NCBI GenBank assembly: GCA_031431195.1
Contig: JANPCU010000130.1
Coordinates: forward strand, 24,579 to 88,578
Origin: TH-plancto1 sp031431195
GTDB lineage: Bacteria; Planctomycetota; Planctomycetia; Planctomycetales; Planctomycetaceae
Direction of reading: 5' to 3'
DNA: 64,000 bases
Positions 53,069-63,286 of this stretch are shown here, in pieces (the stretch's first letter is position 1; every line of letters begins with the position of its first letter). The notes under the pieces are model-generated. The model saw nothing but the letters and a program-made list of their open reading frames with translations. It was not told the origin of the DNA and did no database searches. The position numbers and the translations under genes are program-made.

Positions 53069-54964
53069 TTACTTCACCACCCGCACGATTTCTTCCACCG
53101 AAGTGACGCCGCGAACAACGAGCCGGACACCCTCTTCCATCATGGTCAGCATCCCCACCTTGCGGGCTTCGGCCTTAATCGCGGACATTGCTTCCGTCTC
53201 GCGAATCATCTCGCGCATCCGATCATTGACGACCAGCAATTCGAACACGCCGATCCGCCCCATGTATCCCATACCACTGCAATGCGTACACCGGTTCGCC
53301 CCCTTGTTCTCCTTGGCCCGATAGAGTTCCTTCACCTTCTCCGCTGACAGCCCCGCCTGCTTCAGGAACTCCGGGTTCGGCTTGTAGGCTTCCTTGCAAT
53401 GCGGGCACAGCTTGCGCCCCAGCCGCTGAGCCAGAATGGCCGAGATCGACGAGGAGAGCATGAACGGCTCCACACCCAGGTCGATCAACCGGAACAGCGC
53501 CGTGATGGAATCGTTGGCATGGATCGTCGAGAACACCATGTGGCCGGTATTGGCCGCCTGGCAACAGACCTTGGCGGTTTCCTCGTCACGGATTTCCCCG
53601 ATCATCACCACGTCGGGGTCTTGTCGCAGGACACTCCGCAGCGAGCCGCCAAACGTCTGGCCTGCCTTCGTGTTGATCTCGATCTGGTTCACGCTCTCCA
53701 TCTTATATTCGACCGGGTCTTCGATCGTGATGATGTTCAACTCACTGGAGTCCAGCGAATTCAGCGCGGTGTACAGCGTCGTCGACTTACCGGCTCCCGT
53801 GGGGCCACAGCTGAGGAACAGCCCGTGAGGCTGACGGATGATCTTCTCGATCGACTCCTGCATCTGCTTGCGCATGCCGAGGTTTTCGAGTGATTTCACC
53901 GAGTTCGACTGGTCGAGAATACGCAGCGACATTTTCTCGCCGAAGCGCGTGCCTTGGGTGGCGACGCGGAAGTCGATTTCGCGGGCCTCGACAATTGCTC
54001 CGAATGAGCCGTCCTGCGGGCGGCGGCGTTCGGTGATGTCCATCGCGCTGAGCACTTTGAAGATGTTGACGATGGCATCGCCCACGGCGCGATCGAACGG
54101 CTCGGTCGGGTACATGACGCCGTCAATACGCAGGCGGACCGACAGTTCGTCTTCCTTCGGCTCCAGATGGATGTCAGTACACCGCCGCATGATGCTGTCG
54201 TACACCAGTTCGCGAGCCGCGACATACCCCTTGGACTGCTCCACCGCGCGCGAGGTCTTGTCGTCCCGCTTACCAGTACTGGTCTTGCCGACGAAGACAA
54301 TCGGCGGGCCGGACGCCTTTTCCACTTCTTCGCGAGTCCCGAGGTGGATGCCAATCTTCGAGAGCTGCTTGCGGGTCCAGTGCTGGATGTGCTTCTTGGT
54401 CATCACGCGGGCCGACTCCGGCACCACTTGATTCCTCTCCGAGACATACATCCCCAGGGGAAAACCCATCGTCATCAGCGCGACCCCGAGACCCCCGAAG
54501 GCCAACGGCACCGTTACCGAGGCCAGAAAACCGGCCATTCCCCCCGCCAGCATCAGCGAATTCCAGTATTCCGGCCGGACGCGCAGCCCCTTGCTATCCT
54601 CATTGACCCAGTTGCAGTAACTCGTCCATGCGAAGAGCAACAGAAAGACCGGGATGAACCTGATCCAGCTGAAATAGAATCCGACCTGGAGAGGCGAACG
54701 ATTCCCGCGCGTGAAGCCCATCGGGTCTGGGGCCCATTTTCCCGCGCTGGCGACCGCTGCCACTGCCGCTGGAGGTATTGCCACGGGGGCCGCCGCGCCC
54801 GGCACGCCAGCAGGCGGCACTTGATCGGGAAGGGGAGCTTGTGCGCAGGCCACCGCGACGCTCAGCGACCACATCGCCAAACTATACAGACCCAGTCGAA
54901 GGACTCGGTAAGTCGCAGCCAGCCACTTCAAGGGAATCTCTCCTGCCAAGGGGTTTTTCATCAC
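53069..54964 (-). CDS. GspE/PulE-family secretion ATPase with its own membrane anchor
   Basis: This 631-residue protein starts with a signal-like segment (LGLYSLAMWSLSVAVACAQA), a Pro/Ala-rich exported stretch, then TM segments near 92-119 and 136-175. The cytoplasmic remainder is a type II/IV ATPase: RRCTDIHLEPKEDELSVRLR (N2-like), Walker A GPTGAGKSTTLYTAL, Asp box, Walker B DPDVVMIGEIRDEETA, His box STIHANDSITALFRL, and the zinc finger CPHCKEAY...CTHCSGMGY. Classical GspE is not a membrane protein and depends on GspL for docking; here the anchor is in cis. It starts 24 nt after frr and overlaps closely with cvpA downstream. No other T2SS gene is near. Confidence 0.9.
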   Translation of the reverse strand: MMKNPLAGEIPLKWLAATYRVLRLGLYSLAMWSLSVAVACAQAPLPDQVPPAGVPGAAAPVAIPPAAVAAVASAGKWAPDPMGFTRGNRSPLQVGFYFSWIRFIPVFLLLFAWTSYCNWVNEDSKGLRVRPEYWNSLMLAGGMAGFLASVTVPLAFGGLGVALMTMGFPLGMYVSERNQVVPESARVMTKKHIQHWTRKQLSKIGIHLGTREEVEKASGPPIVFVGKTSTGKRDDKTSRAVEQSKGYVAARELVYDSIMRRCTDIHLEPKEDELSVRLRIDGVMYPTEPFDRAVGDAIVNIFKVLSAMDITERRRPQDGSFGAIVEAREIDFRVATQGTRFGEKMSLRILDQSNSVKSLENLGMRKQMQESIEKIIRQPHGLFLSCGPTGAGKSTTLYTALNSLDSSELNIITIEDPVEYKMESVNQIEINTKAGQTFGGSLRSVLRQDPDVVMIGEIRDEETAKVCCQAANTGHMVFSTIHANDSITALFRLIDLGVEPFMLSSSISAILAQRLGRKLCPHCKEAYKPNPEFLKQAGLSAEKVKELYRAKENKGANRCTHCSGMGYMGRIGVFELLVVNDRMREMIRETEAMSAIKAEARKVGMLTMMEEGVRLVVRGVTSVEEIVRVVK

Positions 54965-54988
54965 AACTCACCCGCTGGGATGTGACCT

Positions 54989-55549
54989 TTAGTCCTGCAT
55001 GATCTCGACTTCCTTGGACGAGGCCGAGCTGTTCACTTCGCCCTCGTACTTCTTCGTCAGATTCTGAATGTCTTCCTTGCAGGCCTTGCACTCATCCTCG
55101 GTCATCAGTTTGTCCTTCTCGCCCTGGTCCGCGTGCTTGTTGGCATCGCGGCGGACGTTGCGGATGGCGACACGGGACTCTTCCGCCAGCTTGCCGATGC
55201 GATGAGCCATTTCCTTGCGGCGTTCCGTCGATAGTGGAGGGACATTAATGCGGATCAACTTGCCGTCATTGATCGGGGCCATGCCCGCGTCGCTCGCCTG
55301 AATGGCCTTCACGATTTCGCCCAGCTGCCCGGCATCGAATGGTCGAATGACGATCTGTTGCGGCTCGGGGCAGCTGATGTTGGCCATCTGCTTAAGCGGG
55401 GTCGGTGACCCGTAATAGAGGACGCGGACCGAGTCGACCAGGCCAGGCGTGGCTCGTCCGGTTCGCAATCCCTGCAACTGGCCCTTAAAGACGCTGGCGG
55501 CTTTTTCCATCCGTTCTTCCACGTCAAACAGAATCTCTTCCTGAGTCAT
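54989..55549 (-). CDS. frr: Ribosome recycling factor
   Basis: The protein has 186 residues, the normal length. MTQEEILFDVEERMEKAASV, RTGRATPGLVDSVRVLYYG, TPLKQMANISCPEPQQIVIRPFD, NDGKLIRINVPPLSTERRKEM and NVRRDANKHAD are diagnostic. RRF, with EF-G, splits ribosomes after termination. In most bacteria it follows pyrH; here it stands at the head of a transcript whose next genes are a secretion-type ATPase and a CvpA-like protein, and a long non-coding region lies upstream. Confidence 0.97.
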   Translation of the reverse strand: MTQEEILFDVEERMEKAASVFKGQLQGLRTGRATPGLVDSVRVLYYGSPTPLKQMANISCPEPQQIVIRPFDAGQLGEIVKAIQASDAGMAPINDGKLIRINVPPLSTERRKEMAHRIGKLAEESRVAIRNVRRDANKHADQGEKDKLMTEDECKACKEDIQNLTKKYEGEVNSSASSKEVEIMQD

Positions 55550-56602
55550 GCTCTCACCTCAAATGATCTCGCTGGCATCTGACTCTCCGAAGAGATTTCG
55601 GGCCTTCGCCCGACATCAGACCCTCTCTCTGGCGCTCAGTGTTTCCCCTGAAACAACCGAGAGTTCACTATCCACGACGATACCTAAACCGCCGCATGAA
55701 GAGAAGCGATCCCCTTTGAGCCGCGACCACTTAGGGGGGTGCGAGACGCACATTGCGCAGCCGGGGAATGACCTCCCTACACAGCCACATCCTCCACATC
55801 CAGTATTCGGTTTTTCCTTGTCGGTGACGGACGATCGACGGTGAGGTCGGGGACACAGATTCTCACCGATTCGGAGAGCCTTTACGGCTGCACACCGGGA
55901 GCGATGAGGGCTGCTCTGGCCTCTGAAATCTGTGAGAATCTGTGAAATCTGTGGACGAGTCCACCGTGTCTCGCCAGTCGTCCGGAGCCTGATGTCCCGG
56001 AGGCAATCACACAGTGTGTCTCGCACTCCACTTGTGAAGCCGTGTGCGGTCAGATTCATGGCGGGGGTAAATATTAAGTGCGCAGGAGGTTGTAGGGCGA
56101 TTTCAGTCCGGTGAATCGGGGAGCGGACTCGACAGTCAATCATGGTGACAGCCACCATGGATGCCTCCTGGGGCGGGGTGGCCCCGACATCGCATTGGAT
56201 GTCTGGGGCACTCCGCCTGAGAGTGAGGGCGATCCGGACTCGTGTTTTTGGAGGATTGTGACCAAGGGAATTGAGATCGTACGCGGCCCTGGTTCGTCGC
56301 AACCGTGAGGATGGCTGAGTGTTGCAGCCAATCTCGCAACTATTCGCCGGACAGTTGTGATATTTGCGCCGGAATTCATCTCGCAAACGGACTATTATTG
56401 AAAGCCTGCGTTGTCCATCACCTTTGATCAGTCGTCGTGATTTGCTTTCACTTTGCCGTTGGCGTGCAGTGCGTCACAAACTCCCAGTGATCTGTGTCCC
56501 AGCGTGTCGTGGTTGTCTGCGGATTGAGAAGGGATCACTGTTGCGAATCCACACGCGAGATCTTGTCATCACATTCGCAAATGCCTCCCTGCTTGGTGGC
56601 TG
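55550..56602. other. 1.05-kb non-coding region between frr and the sigma-factor giant, with repeats
   Basis: This divergent region must hold the promoters of frr and of the 6.5-kb gene. It has an inverted repeat (CACAGATTCTCAC at 55854-55866, GTGAGAATCTGTG at 55932-55944), a perfect CATGGTG/CACCATG hairpin at ~56141-56159 and a family L unit at 56174-56208. Long open frames here are Cys/Arg/Pro-rich and look spurious. Confidence 0.6.
56174..56208 (+). repeat. Family L palindromic unit, third copy
   Basis: GGGGTGGCCCCGACATCG then CATTGGATGTCTGGGG matches the reverse complement of 32888-32921 closely. Here it is not paired with a second unit, but the CATGGTG hairpin lies just upstream. Confidence 0.65.
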
Positions 56603-59600
56603 ATGTCTTTCCTCGTCTCGACCGCCGATCTGCCTTCGTCTCAGGCTGGCGGTACGTCTGTCGAGGACGATGGCGACGATGTCGTCGCCACGATCCCGAT
56701 CAAGGTGCCGCTCCCCACGATTGCCCCCACATCCGCATCTGAGACACCTCCGACCGAGGCTCTCATGCCCGTGCTCTCGGATGTCGAACTGCTGGCGGCC
56801 TTCGTTCAGCGGCGCGACCCCGCAGCCTTCACTCACATCGTCGAGCGGTACGGCCCCATGGTCTACCGCGTCGCCCTCCGGGCCGTTGACGATACACACA
56901 GTGCTGATGATGTGTATCAGGCCACCTTCCTGGTCCTCGCTCAATCGGCTCACAAGATCCGCAGCGGCGAAGTCCTCCCCGCGTGGCTGCATGGCACGGC
57001 CCGCAACATCGCCCGTCGCCTCTTGGCCCACCTCGCCCTCGAACGCCGACAACTCGCTCAACTCGCCCAGCAGACCCTCGCGGAGAAAGGCGGGGAGATG
57101 ACACCCTCGACCGAACTCGATCCCTTTGAACAACTCACTCGGCTCAACGAGCAACAGCTGCTCGATGAGGAGCTGCAACAACTCCCCGAGGCCAGCCGGG
57201 CACCGCTGGTACTGTTCTATCTGGAGGGTCAGACCCAGTCCGAGATCGCCCAGCAAATGGGCTTGTCGGTCGAAGCCGTGGAGGGCAGACTGCGGCGCGC
57301 CAAGCAGGAACTGCGACTACGGCTCGTCCGTCGCGGAGTGTTTCTGTCCACCGTCGTGGCCGCTGCGACGGTACTCACTCCTTCGATCGCGTGTGCTGCT
57401 CCGGCATCCACGCTCGTGTCCGCCACTCTCGCGACAGCTCTGGGGACCACAGCTGTCGGTACGTCACTTCTCGGGGGCACCGCCGCCAGCACCACGCTGA
57501 CTGCGAGTGTCCCCACAGCTGCCAAACTCGCCGCACAGGAGGTCGCCGCCATGTCCGCTGCCAGTAAAGCCACTGCGATTTTTTTGACCACCGCCGCGTC
57601 GACAACCGTGGCGACGGGGCTGCTCTTTGGAGCGATTGCGGGTTCGCTCTGGGGAGTCCCCGGACTCGCCCCCTCTGTGTCCGACTCACCCACCGTCGAG
57701 ATGGCGTCCCCGCTGAACATCGTTCGGGAGGAGGGTGAGCCTGATCCGTTCTCGCTGGAGAGAGAGCAGCCGGTGCTGCTGGCGCTGGTGGAGCCGGATC
57801 AGGTGCCTGAAGAGAACAGACTGAAGACCACCGTCTACCAAGTCGGCGACCTGAACGCAGACTCATTGAAATGGGTGAGGCAGTTTTTTGAAGCGAACGC
57901 TGACTCCGTTGTTGAGCACAAGCCCACGAAGGGACTCGTGGTTCGGGCGACCTCGGAAAGTCACTTGAAGATCAGTGAGATGTTGACTGCCTTGCGGAAT
58001 CAGCAAATCCCCGGTGAGTCGGAAGTGGCTCTCAATTCGGTTCCAGAGACTGCGACCCAAGAGGTCGGAGATGCTCCACAGGATCAGACTCAAGTGGAAT
58101 TGCCCGCGACAGTCTCCACTCCAGAAGACACCGATGAGTCCGACGGACGATTCCGGATGACGCGGCAATATGACGTGTCAGACTTCGATGCCGATCTCCG
58201 GAAGAAGTTCGTCGACTTCTACAAGCTAAGCAAGTCTGTGACCTTCGATGACAACATCATGAAGATTAGAGCGTCACACGAGGATCACTGGCTCTATCAG
58301 TTCGCACTCGACAACTATCGCGAAAAGCGGGACCAGGGGAAGCTGAACGAATCGGAGTTCGACTCCGTGCTGTCGCTCCTTCGCTCAGAATATGCGAAAG
58401 CCCCCGATGCCGCCCGCCAGAAATTGATAGCCGCCGAGCAAGACTTGATCGACCGAGAACTGACGCATGGTCGTGTGGACAAGGGAACTGGCGATTTGCG
58501 GCGGCGGGTGGAGCTGTGGCAAGCGGTGGTCAACGCCGTTCGCAATCCCGAAGACTCGAAGTCGTTGGGCAAACCCGCTTTCCAGGCGAGCGAGTCCAGT
58601 CCAGTAGCGAAGCCCGTGGTCTACCAAATCGCGGATTTGGACATCGATCACAAGTGGATCGCATTGGAGTATGCCCGGACACTGGATGTTCATGTGGCGA
58701 GCCACGAGAGTACTCACTCGTTCGTCGTTCGCGCGAACGATGAGGTTCATCGACAGATCAGTACGTTTATCGGGAACCTGCGAAAGGCCGCTTACGAGAA
58801 GAACATCGAGTCCGTGAGCCGGCAGATTGCCTGGCGGCTCAAAACTCACAGTGACAACCACCCGGCAGTGGAACAATTGCGGCAGCTGTTGGCACAGTTG
58901 GAACGAGTCGAGAAAGAGCATGGAGAGCTTCAAGCGGAAGCGATGAACAATGATTTGTTTGCCAGGCACAGGAATTTGTCGTTCTTCGCGGGTGTGGCGG
59001 AGGAGACACAGGCAGGAGAGGAAGAGAGCGCATCCAACACTCATCAGGACCCAGAAGCTTCCAAGCTCTTGGACAACCAAGTTGTCACGATCGACACCCC
59101 CGAGTCGTCACTGCGGCTGGTATTGAATCAGAGTCGCAAATTGACGTTCCCGACGAAGATTACAACGGTCGATGGGTTCGCTTCCAAGCTGCTGACCGTC
59201 ACCCCCCAGGCGGTGGATACGATTCGTGTCGAGGCTCTGGCAGTTGGGGAGACGGAAATGGAGGTCACTTGTGAATCCGGCAAGAAATACATCGTCACAG
59301 TTCTGGTCAATACTCCGATTGAACATGCCCTCCAGGATGAACTGGTCCGCCAGAAGGATGCCGAGATCCTCAAGTGGCAACAGAACTATCGCACGGAGCA
59401 GGTCGAGAAGGAACAGATCCGCGACGAGCTCGCCCGTCAGTCCAAGGAGTTGAATGAGCGGGTTTCTCGATTGAACAAGATCGTCGACTTTCAGCGGCAG
59501 CGATTCGATGAGCTCGCGCCGCCGATGGACTGCTTTCCTTTAGCAGACGGGAAGATCACCACAGTCGACAATGCCACCGGGACGGTCTGGATCAATCTCG

Positions 59601-62600
59601 GTCGCAAGAATGGGTTGCGGACGCAGCTGACCTTCAGCGTGTACGACAAGACTCACAAGGGGTTGGGGCGTGACCCGCAAGACGTGAAGGCCAAGCTCGA
59701 AGTGGTGGAGGTCCGCGAGGCATCTTCCATCGCCCGCGTCGTCGAAGAGGAGCGCGATCGCCCGATCGCTGTGGGCGACGAGATATTTTCTCCCGCGTGG
59801 TGCGAGGGATTGCCGGAACACTTTGCGTTGGTTGGTAATGGGGATCTCAACGCCGATGGCAGTATAGATGCCAAAGACCGCAAAATCCTGAAGGATCTGC
59901 TCGCCCACTCCGGAGCCACGCTCGACGTGGAAGTCACCGACGACGGCAAGCGACTGCCCGCCGATGGGAAGCTGACGGTACAGACGAAATGGCTCATCGT
60001 GGGCGATCTCGATCAAGACGCAGTTCTGGAGGAGACCAGTTACAAGTCTCGTAAGCAAAAGCTGAATCAGGCTCTCGACCGAGATATTGCGTTGGCCCAG
60101 CGAGCGCTGTCCACCTCACCCGAAGAAGCCGTCTCTCTGCTGGAGGGGATACGCGCAGCAATCCTGTCCGCACCCATCGACTCCTACGATGCGTCGAATT
60201 TGCTTCGGAGAGCGGATGCTGCCTTATCCGACACCAAGAACAAGCTCGAAGTCCAGAAAGCTCCCGCTCCTGCGGAGAATCCGCACAAGAAAGAGGCTGA
60301 GACCAATCCGCAAAAGTTAGAACCCACTGCAGCGGAGAAAGCGAAGCAACTGAAACAGCTGGTTGACCGCATTCGGGAACTCATGGATGAGGGGTATCAT
60401 TTCTTACCGAATGCAGTTCAGGGAGCAGGCATCAGTAAAGCCGAGCCTCAGCCACTCAACACATCCACAAACACAACGGAACTCAATTCTCAAACCAAAG
60501 TGTCTACCCAGCACGAGCTGCTGGTTCAGGAAGCTCGCGAGCATGGAATCAAGATCGTGTCGCTGAAGGACTTCCTGACCTACATGGGCTGGAAGCCGGA
60601 GAGTCGAATTTACCTTCCCGGAGGCGGTGTCCCGTTCAACCTGAAGCCGGGGGCCAACCCGCCCGCATTGAATGAACTCGCGCAAGCTCCTGTCGCTTTG
60701 CCGAAATCCGCACCGATCACGGACGAGATGAAACAGTTTCTCACCGAGTGGGACACCCAGAACCAGAAGATCACGACACTGGAGTCGTCATTCACCCGCT
60801 TCGAATTCGACGAAGTATTCGGAACCGAGACCAGATCGACGGGGAAGTTCTACTTGGAGAGGCCAGACCGCTGGCGCATCGACTTCGAACCCGCCGATGC
60901 GGCACTCCTCGCCAAGCCTGCGGGCCGCAAGGATGCCGATGGGACGCCGTTCAAGGTCAAGCCCGGAGTGTCCAGCAAATGGATCTGCACCGGCAAGCGA
61001 GTCTACATCCTGGATGTCATGAACAAGGCTTACGACGTGTTGGAATTCCCGCCCCAAGGGCAGGGAGACAATCGGGCGCGAGCAGGGTTGCCTCACGCCG
61101 TTGGCGGTCCACTGCCGTTCCTCTTCTTTATGACAGCTCAGGACGCGAAGCAACTCTTCTCACTGCGATTCGGTGCATTCCACAACTCGCTCGGGGACAA
61201 ACTCGACGCGAATGGACAGCCTCGTCGCAAGGCGATGCATATCATGGCCAACCCGGTCGATATCAACATCGCGAAATTCTACTCCCAGGCCGAAGTCATC
61301 TTCGACGCGGATACCTATCTCCCGCTGAATCTGCGCACGATCGATTCTGGCCGAAACAAGGAGACGGTCTACAGCTTCGACCAGAGCCAAATGAAGCTCG
61401 GGGTGAAGTGGGATCTTTTGAGCCCATTCCACGATCCAGTGCTGCCGGGTTGGAAACAGACATCTCTGAATGACTGGCCGATTGAGTTCCCCACGATGGA
61501 AACCATCTTCAAGGGGATGTTGTCGGGTAACTCAATCGCCCCCCCTCAGAGAACTCTCGATCCCGCTTCCCTCGCCCGGACGATCTCCATCACCGATCCC
61601 GAGACCGAGGTCGAACTCGCCGTCCACGAGATTCGCCTCCTCCAGTTCCCGATCGCAATCGCCAAGGCCGAGGTGCAGTACGAACCAGTTCTTGATGTGA
61701 AACCCGTGCGGGGCCAAATTGACACGCTTCACATAAGGGCCATCAACGATGGCAGATGCCAGCTGATCGTCACTGGGACCAATGACGCGGTCTATCGCGT
61801 CGGCATTACGGCCGGAACCCCGCCGATGAATCGGTTCCGCGATCTCGATTCGAGTGAAGAGAAGGCGTTCAGAGCTCTTCAGCAGCATGTCAGCCTGGAG
61901 TTCCCCGACACCTCGCTGAAGGAAATCTGCCGTTTGATGACTGCACAGCACAACCTCCCGTTCACGCTCGACACGGAGGATTTGAAAGCGGCTGGGGCCG
62001 ACCCCGACCTGCACGTCTCCATTACCGCCAGTGGACCCACGCTGGCACAAGCTCTGACCACGATGTTGGAGAAAGTGAAAGAGCATCCCCTCGACTACTA
62101 CATCGACAGCGGGGCGGTCCACATCTCGACCGTCGCGGCGATGAAGGACCGCGAGCGACTGGTCTACTACCGGCTCGCTTGCCTCAGCCCCGAAGGCCAA
62201 GCCGCAGCTGAGAAGTACATCACCCCGCTGGCGATATCGGTCGCCCCTCTGGAGGGCGATTTGCTCGTCGATGCTTCGGTCTACACACACAAGAAGTTCG
62301 AAGAGTTCCTGCGTGGAGCGTGGCGACTGGAGTCCCAGCGACCCGCGCGGGAGATTCCGCTCGGTCTGTCCGCCCCAGCGAATCGTTCGCCAGGAGCCAT
62401 CTCGCCAGTACCTCGAACGAGCCCACTCGAAGGGTCACTCCCCAAACCACACTCGCCCGAGTTACCACTGGGCTTGAAACCAGGTCAAAACCCACCGGAA
62501 GCGATCGGTGGAGAAGGCCAGCCAAAGTCCCAGAGTGAAGAGGTGTTCGTCTCCCTGAAACTCTTCGAAGTGGACGAGGCGGGATTTCGCCAACTCGCCG

Positions 62601-63136
62601 ACGAGCATCGTACAGAGGGCACGCGCAAGCTCACCCCCAAGCCAGACTTTCCGAAACTGCTGCGTGCGTTGACTCGCGAGAATCGCGGCCGCCTGTTGGA
62701 GGAACTGACATTGGCCTCTCAGATGGGCCGGGCAAGCAAGTCGATGTCGGGCGGAGATTTCCCGGTGCCTGCCTCCGAAACAGAGGGCGACAAACCGGCA
62801 CGTCAAGAATTCGGCATCATGACCGAGATGACCCCCATCAAACGAGAGCAGGATGGTCGACTGGTGCTGAAATACGATTTGGAGTTCAGCGACCGAAACT
62901 TTAACAACTCGATTCAGACGGAAGGGTTGGTTGTTCCTAATGTTGTCGCCAAGGTGTTTCGTGGGTTCTCCATCCTTCCCGTGAAGGGCACGGACGGCAT
63001 CCTGATCGGCCCAGTCGCCACCATTTCCCGATCCGAGAATGACCAGCCGGCCCGAAACGTCTCGACGTATTTGTGGATGCGGGAGGAGGTGAACAATCCA
63101 CTGCGGTTGTTACCTGGCCCCACAAATCGGCCATGA
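56603..63136 (+). CDS. ECF sigma factor fused to a giant envelope/secretin-like protein (2177 aa)
   Basis: Residues ~60-246 are a full ECF sigma module: sigma2 (FTHIVERYGPMVYRVALRAV, DDVYQATFLVLAQ) and sigma4 (FYLEGQTQSEIAQQMGLSVE, EGRLRRAKQEL). Hydrophobic segments follow at ~249-270 and ~323-353. Outside would lie: two N0-like modules (~409-468, ~671-730); a pilus/secretin N-terminal-like module (~823-903); a coiled coil (~907-971); a beta segment (~980-1066) like the C-terminal part of FlgT; a dockerin-like loop (GDLNADGSIDAKDRKILKDL, ~1079); a TIGR03009/LolA-like domain (~1376-1620); a second pilus-type module (~1650-1736); an STN domain (~1746-1840); and a secretin-like tail with GIMTEMTPIKR. 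Sigma factors with C-terminal membrane extensions are known in this phylum; this domain set in one chain is not known to me. I infer membrane-tethered, signal-controlled transcription, perhaps after proteolysis. The frame is intact. Confidence 0.9.
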   Translation: MSFLVSTADLPSSQAGGTSVEDDGDDVVATIPIKVPLPTIAPTSASETPPTEALMPVLSDVELLAAFVQRRDPAAFTHIVERYGPMVYRVALRAVDDTHSADDVYQATFLVLAQSAHKIRSGEVLPAWLHGTARNIARRLLAHLALERRQLAQLAQQTLAEKGGEMTPSTELDPFEQLTRLNEQQLLDEELQQLPEASRAPLVLFYLEGQTQSEIAQQMGLSVEAVEGRLRRAKQELRLRLVRRGVFLSTVVAAATVLTPSIACAAPASTLVSATLATALGTTAVGTSLLGGTAASTTLTASVPTAAKLAAQEVAAMSAASKATAIFLTTAASTTVATGLLFGAIAGSLWGVPGLAPSVSDSPTVEMASPLNIVREEGEPDPFSLEREQPVLLALVEPDQVPEENRLKTTVYQVGDLNADSLKWVRQFFEANADSVVEHKPTKGLVVRATSESHLKISEMLTALRNQQIPGESEVALNSVPETATQEVGDAPQDQTQVELPATVSTPEDTDESDGRFRMTRQYDVSDFDADLRKKFVDFYKLSKSVTFDDNIMKIRASHEDHWLYQFALDNYREKRDQGKLNESEFDSVLSLLRSEYAKAPDAARQKLIAAEQDLIDRELTHGRVDKGTGDLRRRVELWQAVVNAVRNPEDSKSLGKPAFQASESSPVAKPVVYQIADLDIDHKWIALEYARTLDVHVASHESTHSFVVRANDEVHRQISTFIGNLRKAAYEKNIESVSRQIAWRLKTHSDNHPAVEQLRQLLAQLERVEKEHGELQAEAMNNDLFARHRNLSFFAGVAEETQAGEEESASNTHQDPEASKLLDNQVVTIDTPESSLRLVLNQSRKLTFPTKITTVDGFASKLLTVTPQAVDTIRVEALAVGETEMEVTCESGKKYIVTVLVNTPIEHALQDELVRQKDAEILKWQQNYRTEQVEKEQIRDELARQSKELNERVSRLNKIVDFQRQRFDELAPPMDCFPLADGKITTVDNATGTVWINLGRKNGLRTQLTFSVYDKTHKGLGRDPQDVKAKLEVVEVREASSIARVVEEERDRPIAVGDEIFSPAWCEGLPEHFALVGNGDLNADGSIDAKDRKILKDLLAHSGATLDVEVTDDGKRLPADGKLTVQTKWLIVGDLDQDAVLEETSYKSRKQKLNQALDRDIALAQRALSTSPEEAVSLLEGIRAAILSAPIDSYDASNLLRRADAALSDTKNKLEVQKAPAPAENPHKKEAETNPQKLEPTAAEKAKQLKQLVDRIRELMDEGYHFLPNAVQGAGISKAEPQPLNTSTNTTELNSQTKVSTQHELLVQEAREHGIKIVSLKDFLTYMGWKPESRIYLPGGGVPFNLKPGANPPALNELAQAPVALPKSAPITDEMKQFLTEWDTQNQKITTLESSFTRFEFDEVFGTETRSTGKFYLERPDRWRIDFEPADAALLAKPAGRKDADGTPFKVKPGVSSKWICTGKRVYILDVMNKAYDVLEFPPQGQGDNRARAGLPHAVGGPLPFLFFMTAQDAKQLFSLRFGAFHNSLGDKLDANGQPRRKAMHIMANPVDINIAKFYSQAEVIFDADTYLPLNLRTIDSGRNKETVYSFDQSQMKLGVKWDLLSPFHDPVLPGWKQTSLNDWPIEFPTMETIFKGMLSGNSIAPPQRTLDPASLARTISITDPETEVELAVHEIRLLQFPIAIAKAEVQYEPVLDVKPVRGQIDTLHIRAINDGRCQLIVTGTNDAVYRVGITAGTPPMNRFRDLDSSEEKAFRALQQHVSLEFPDTSLKEICRLMTAQHNLPFTLDTEDLKAAGADPDLHVSITASGPTLAQALTTMLEKVKEHPLDYYIDSGAVHISTVAAMKDRERLVYYRLACLSPEGQAAAEKYITPLAISVAPLEGDLLVDASVYTHKKFEEFLRGAWRLESQRPAREIPLGLSAPANRSPGAISPVPRTSPLEGSLPKPHSPELPLGLKPGQNPPEAIGGEGQPKSQSEEVFVSLKLFEVDEAGFRQLADEHRTEGTRKLTPKPDFPKLLRALTRENRGRLLEELTLASQMGRASKSMSGGDFPVPASETEGDKPARQEFGIMTEMTPIKREQDGRLVLKYDLEFSDRNFNNSIQTEGLVVPNVVAKVFRGFSILPVKGTDGILIGPVATISRSENDQPARNVSTYLWMREEVNNPLRLLPGPTNRP

Positions 63137-63286
63137 ACGATTCAGCATCGGCTCCGTATGCGACATTGCAAATCGCTCCAGAAACCGCGAACCTGAGACG
63201 TGGATTGCGACTCCAGCTGTCTATCATGGGGACGGGGGATGATCGGAGTGTTTCCGGGTCGTCGCAGCCCGATTCTGGAGTTGTGG

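Noticed and set aside
55616..56386. Minus-strand open frame of 256 codons between frr and the sigma giant
   Set aside because: It covers several repeats and is Cys/Arg/Pro-rich with no hydrophobic core pattern; no ribosome-binding site is evident.
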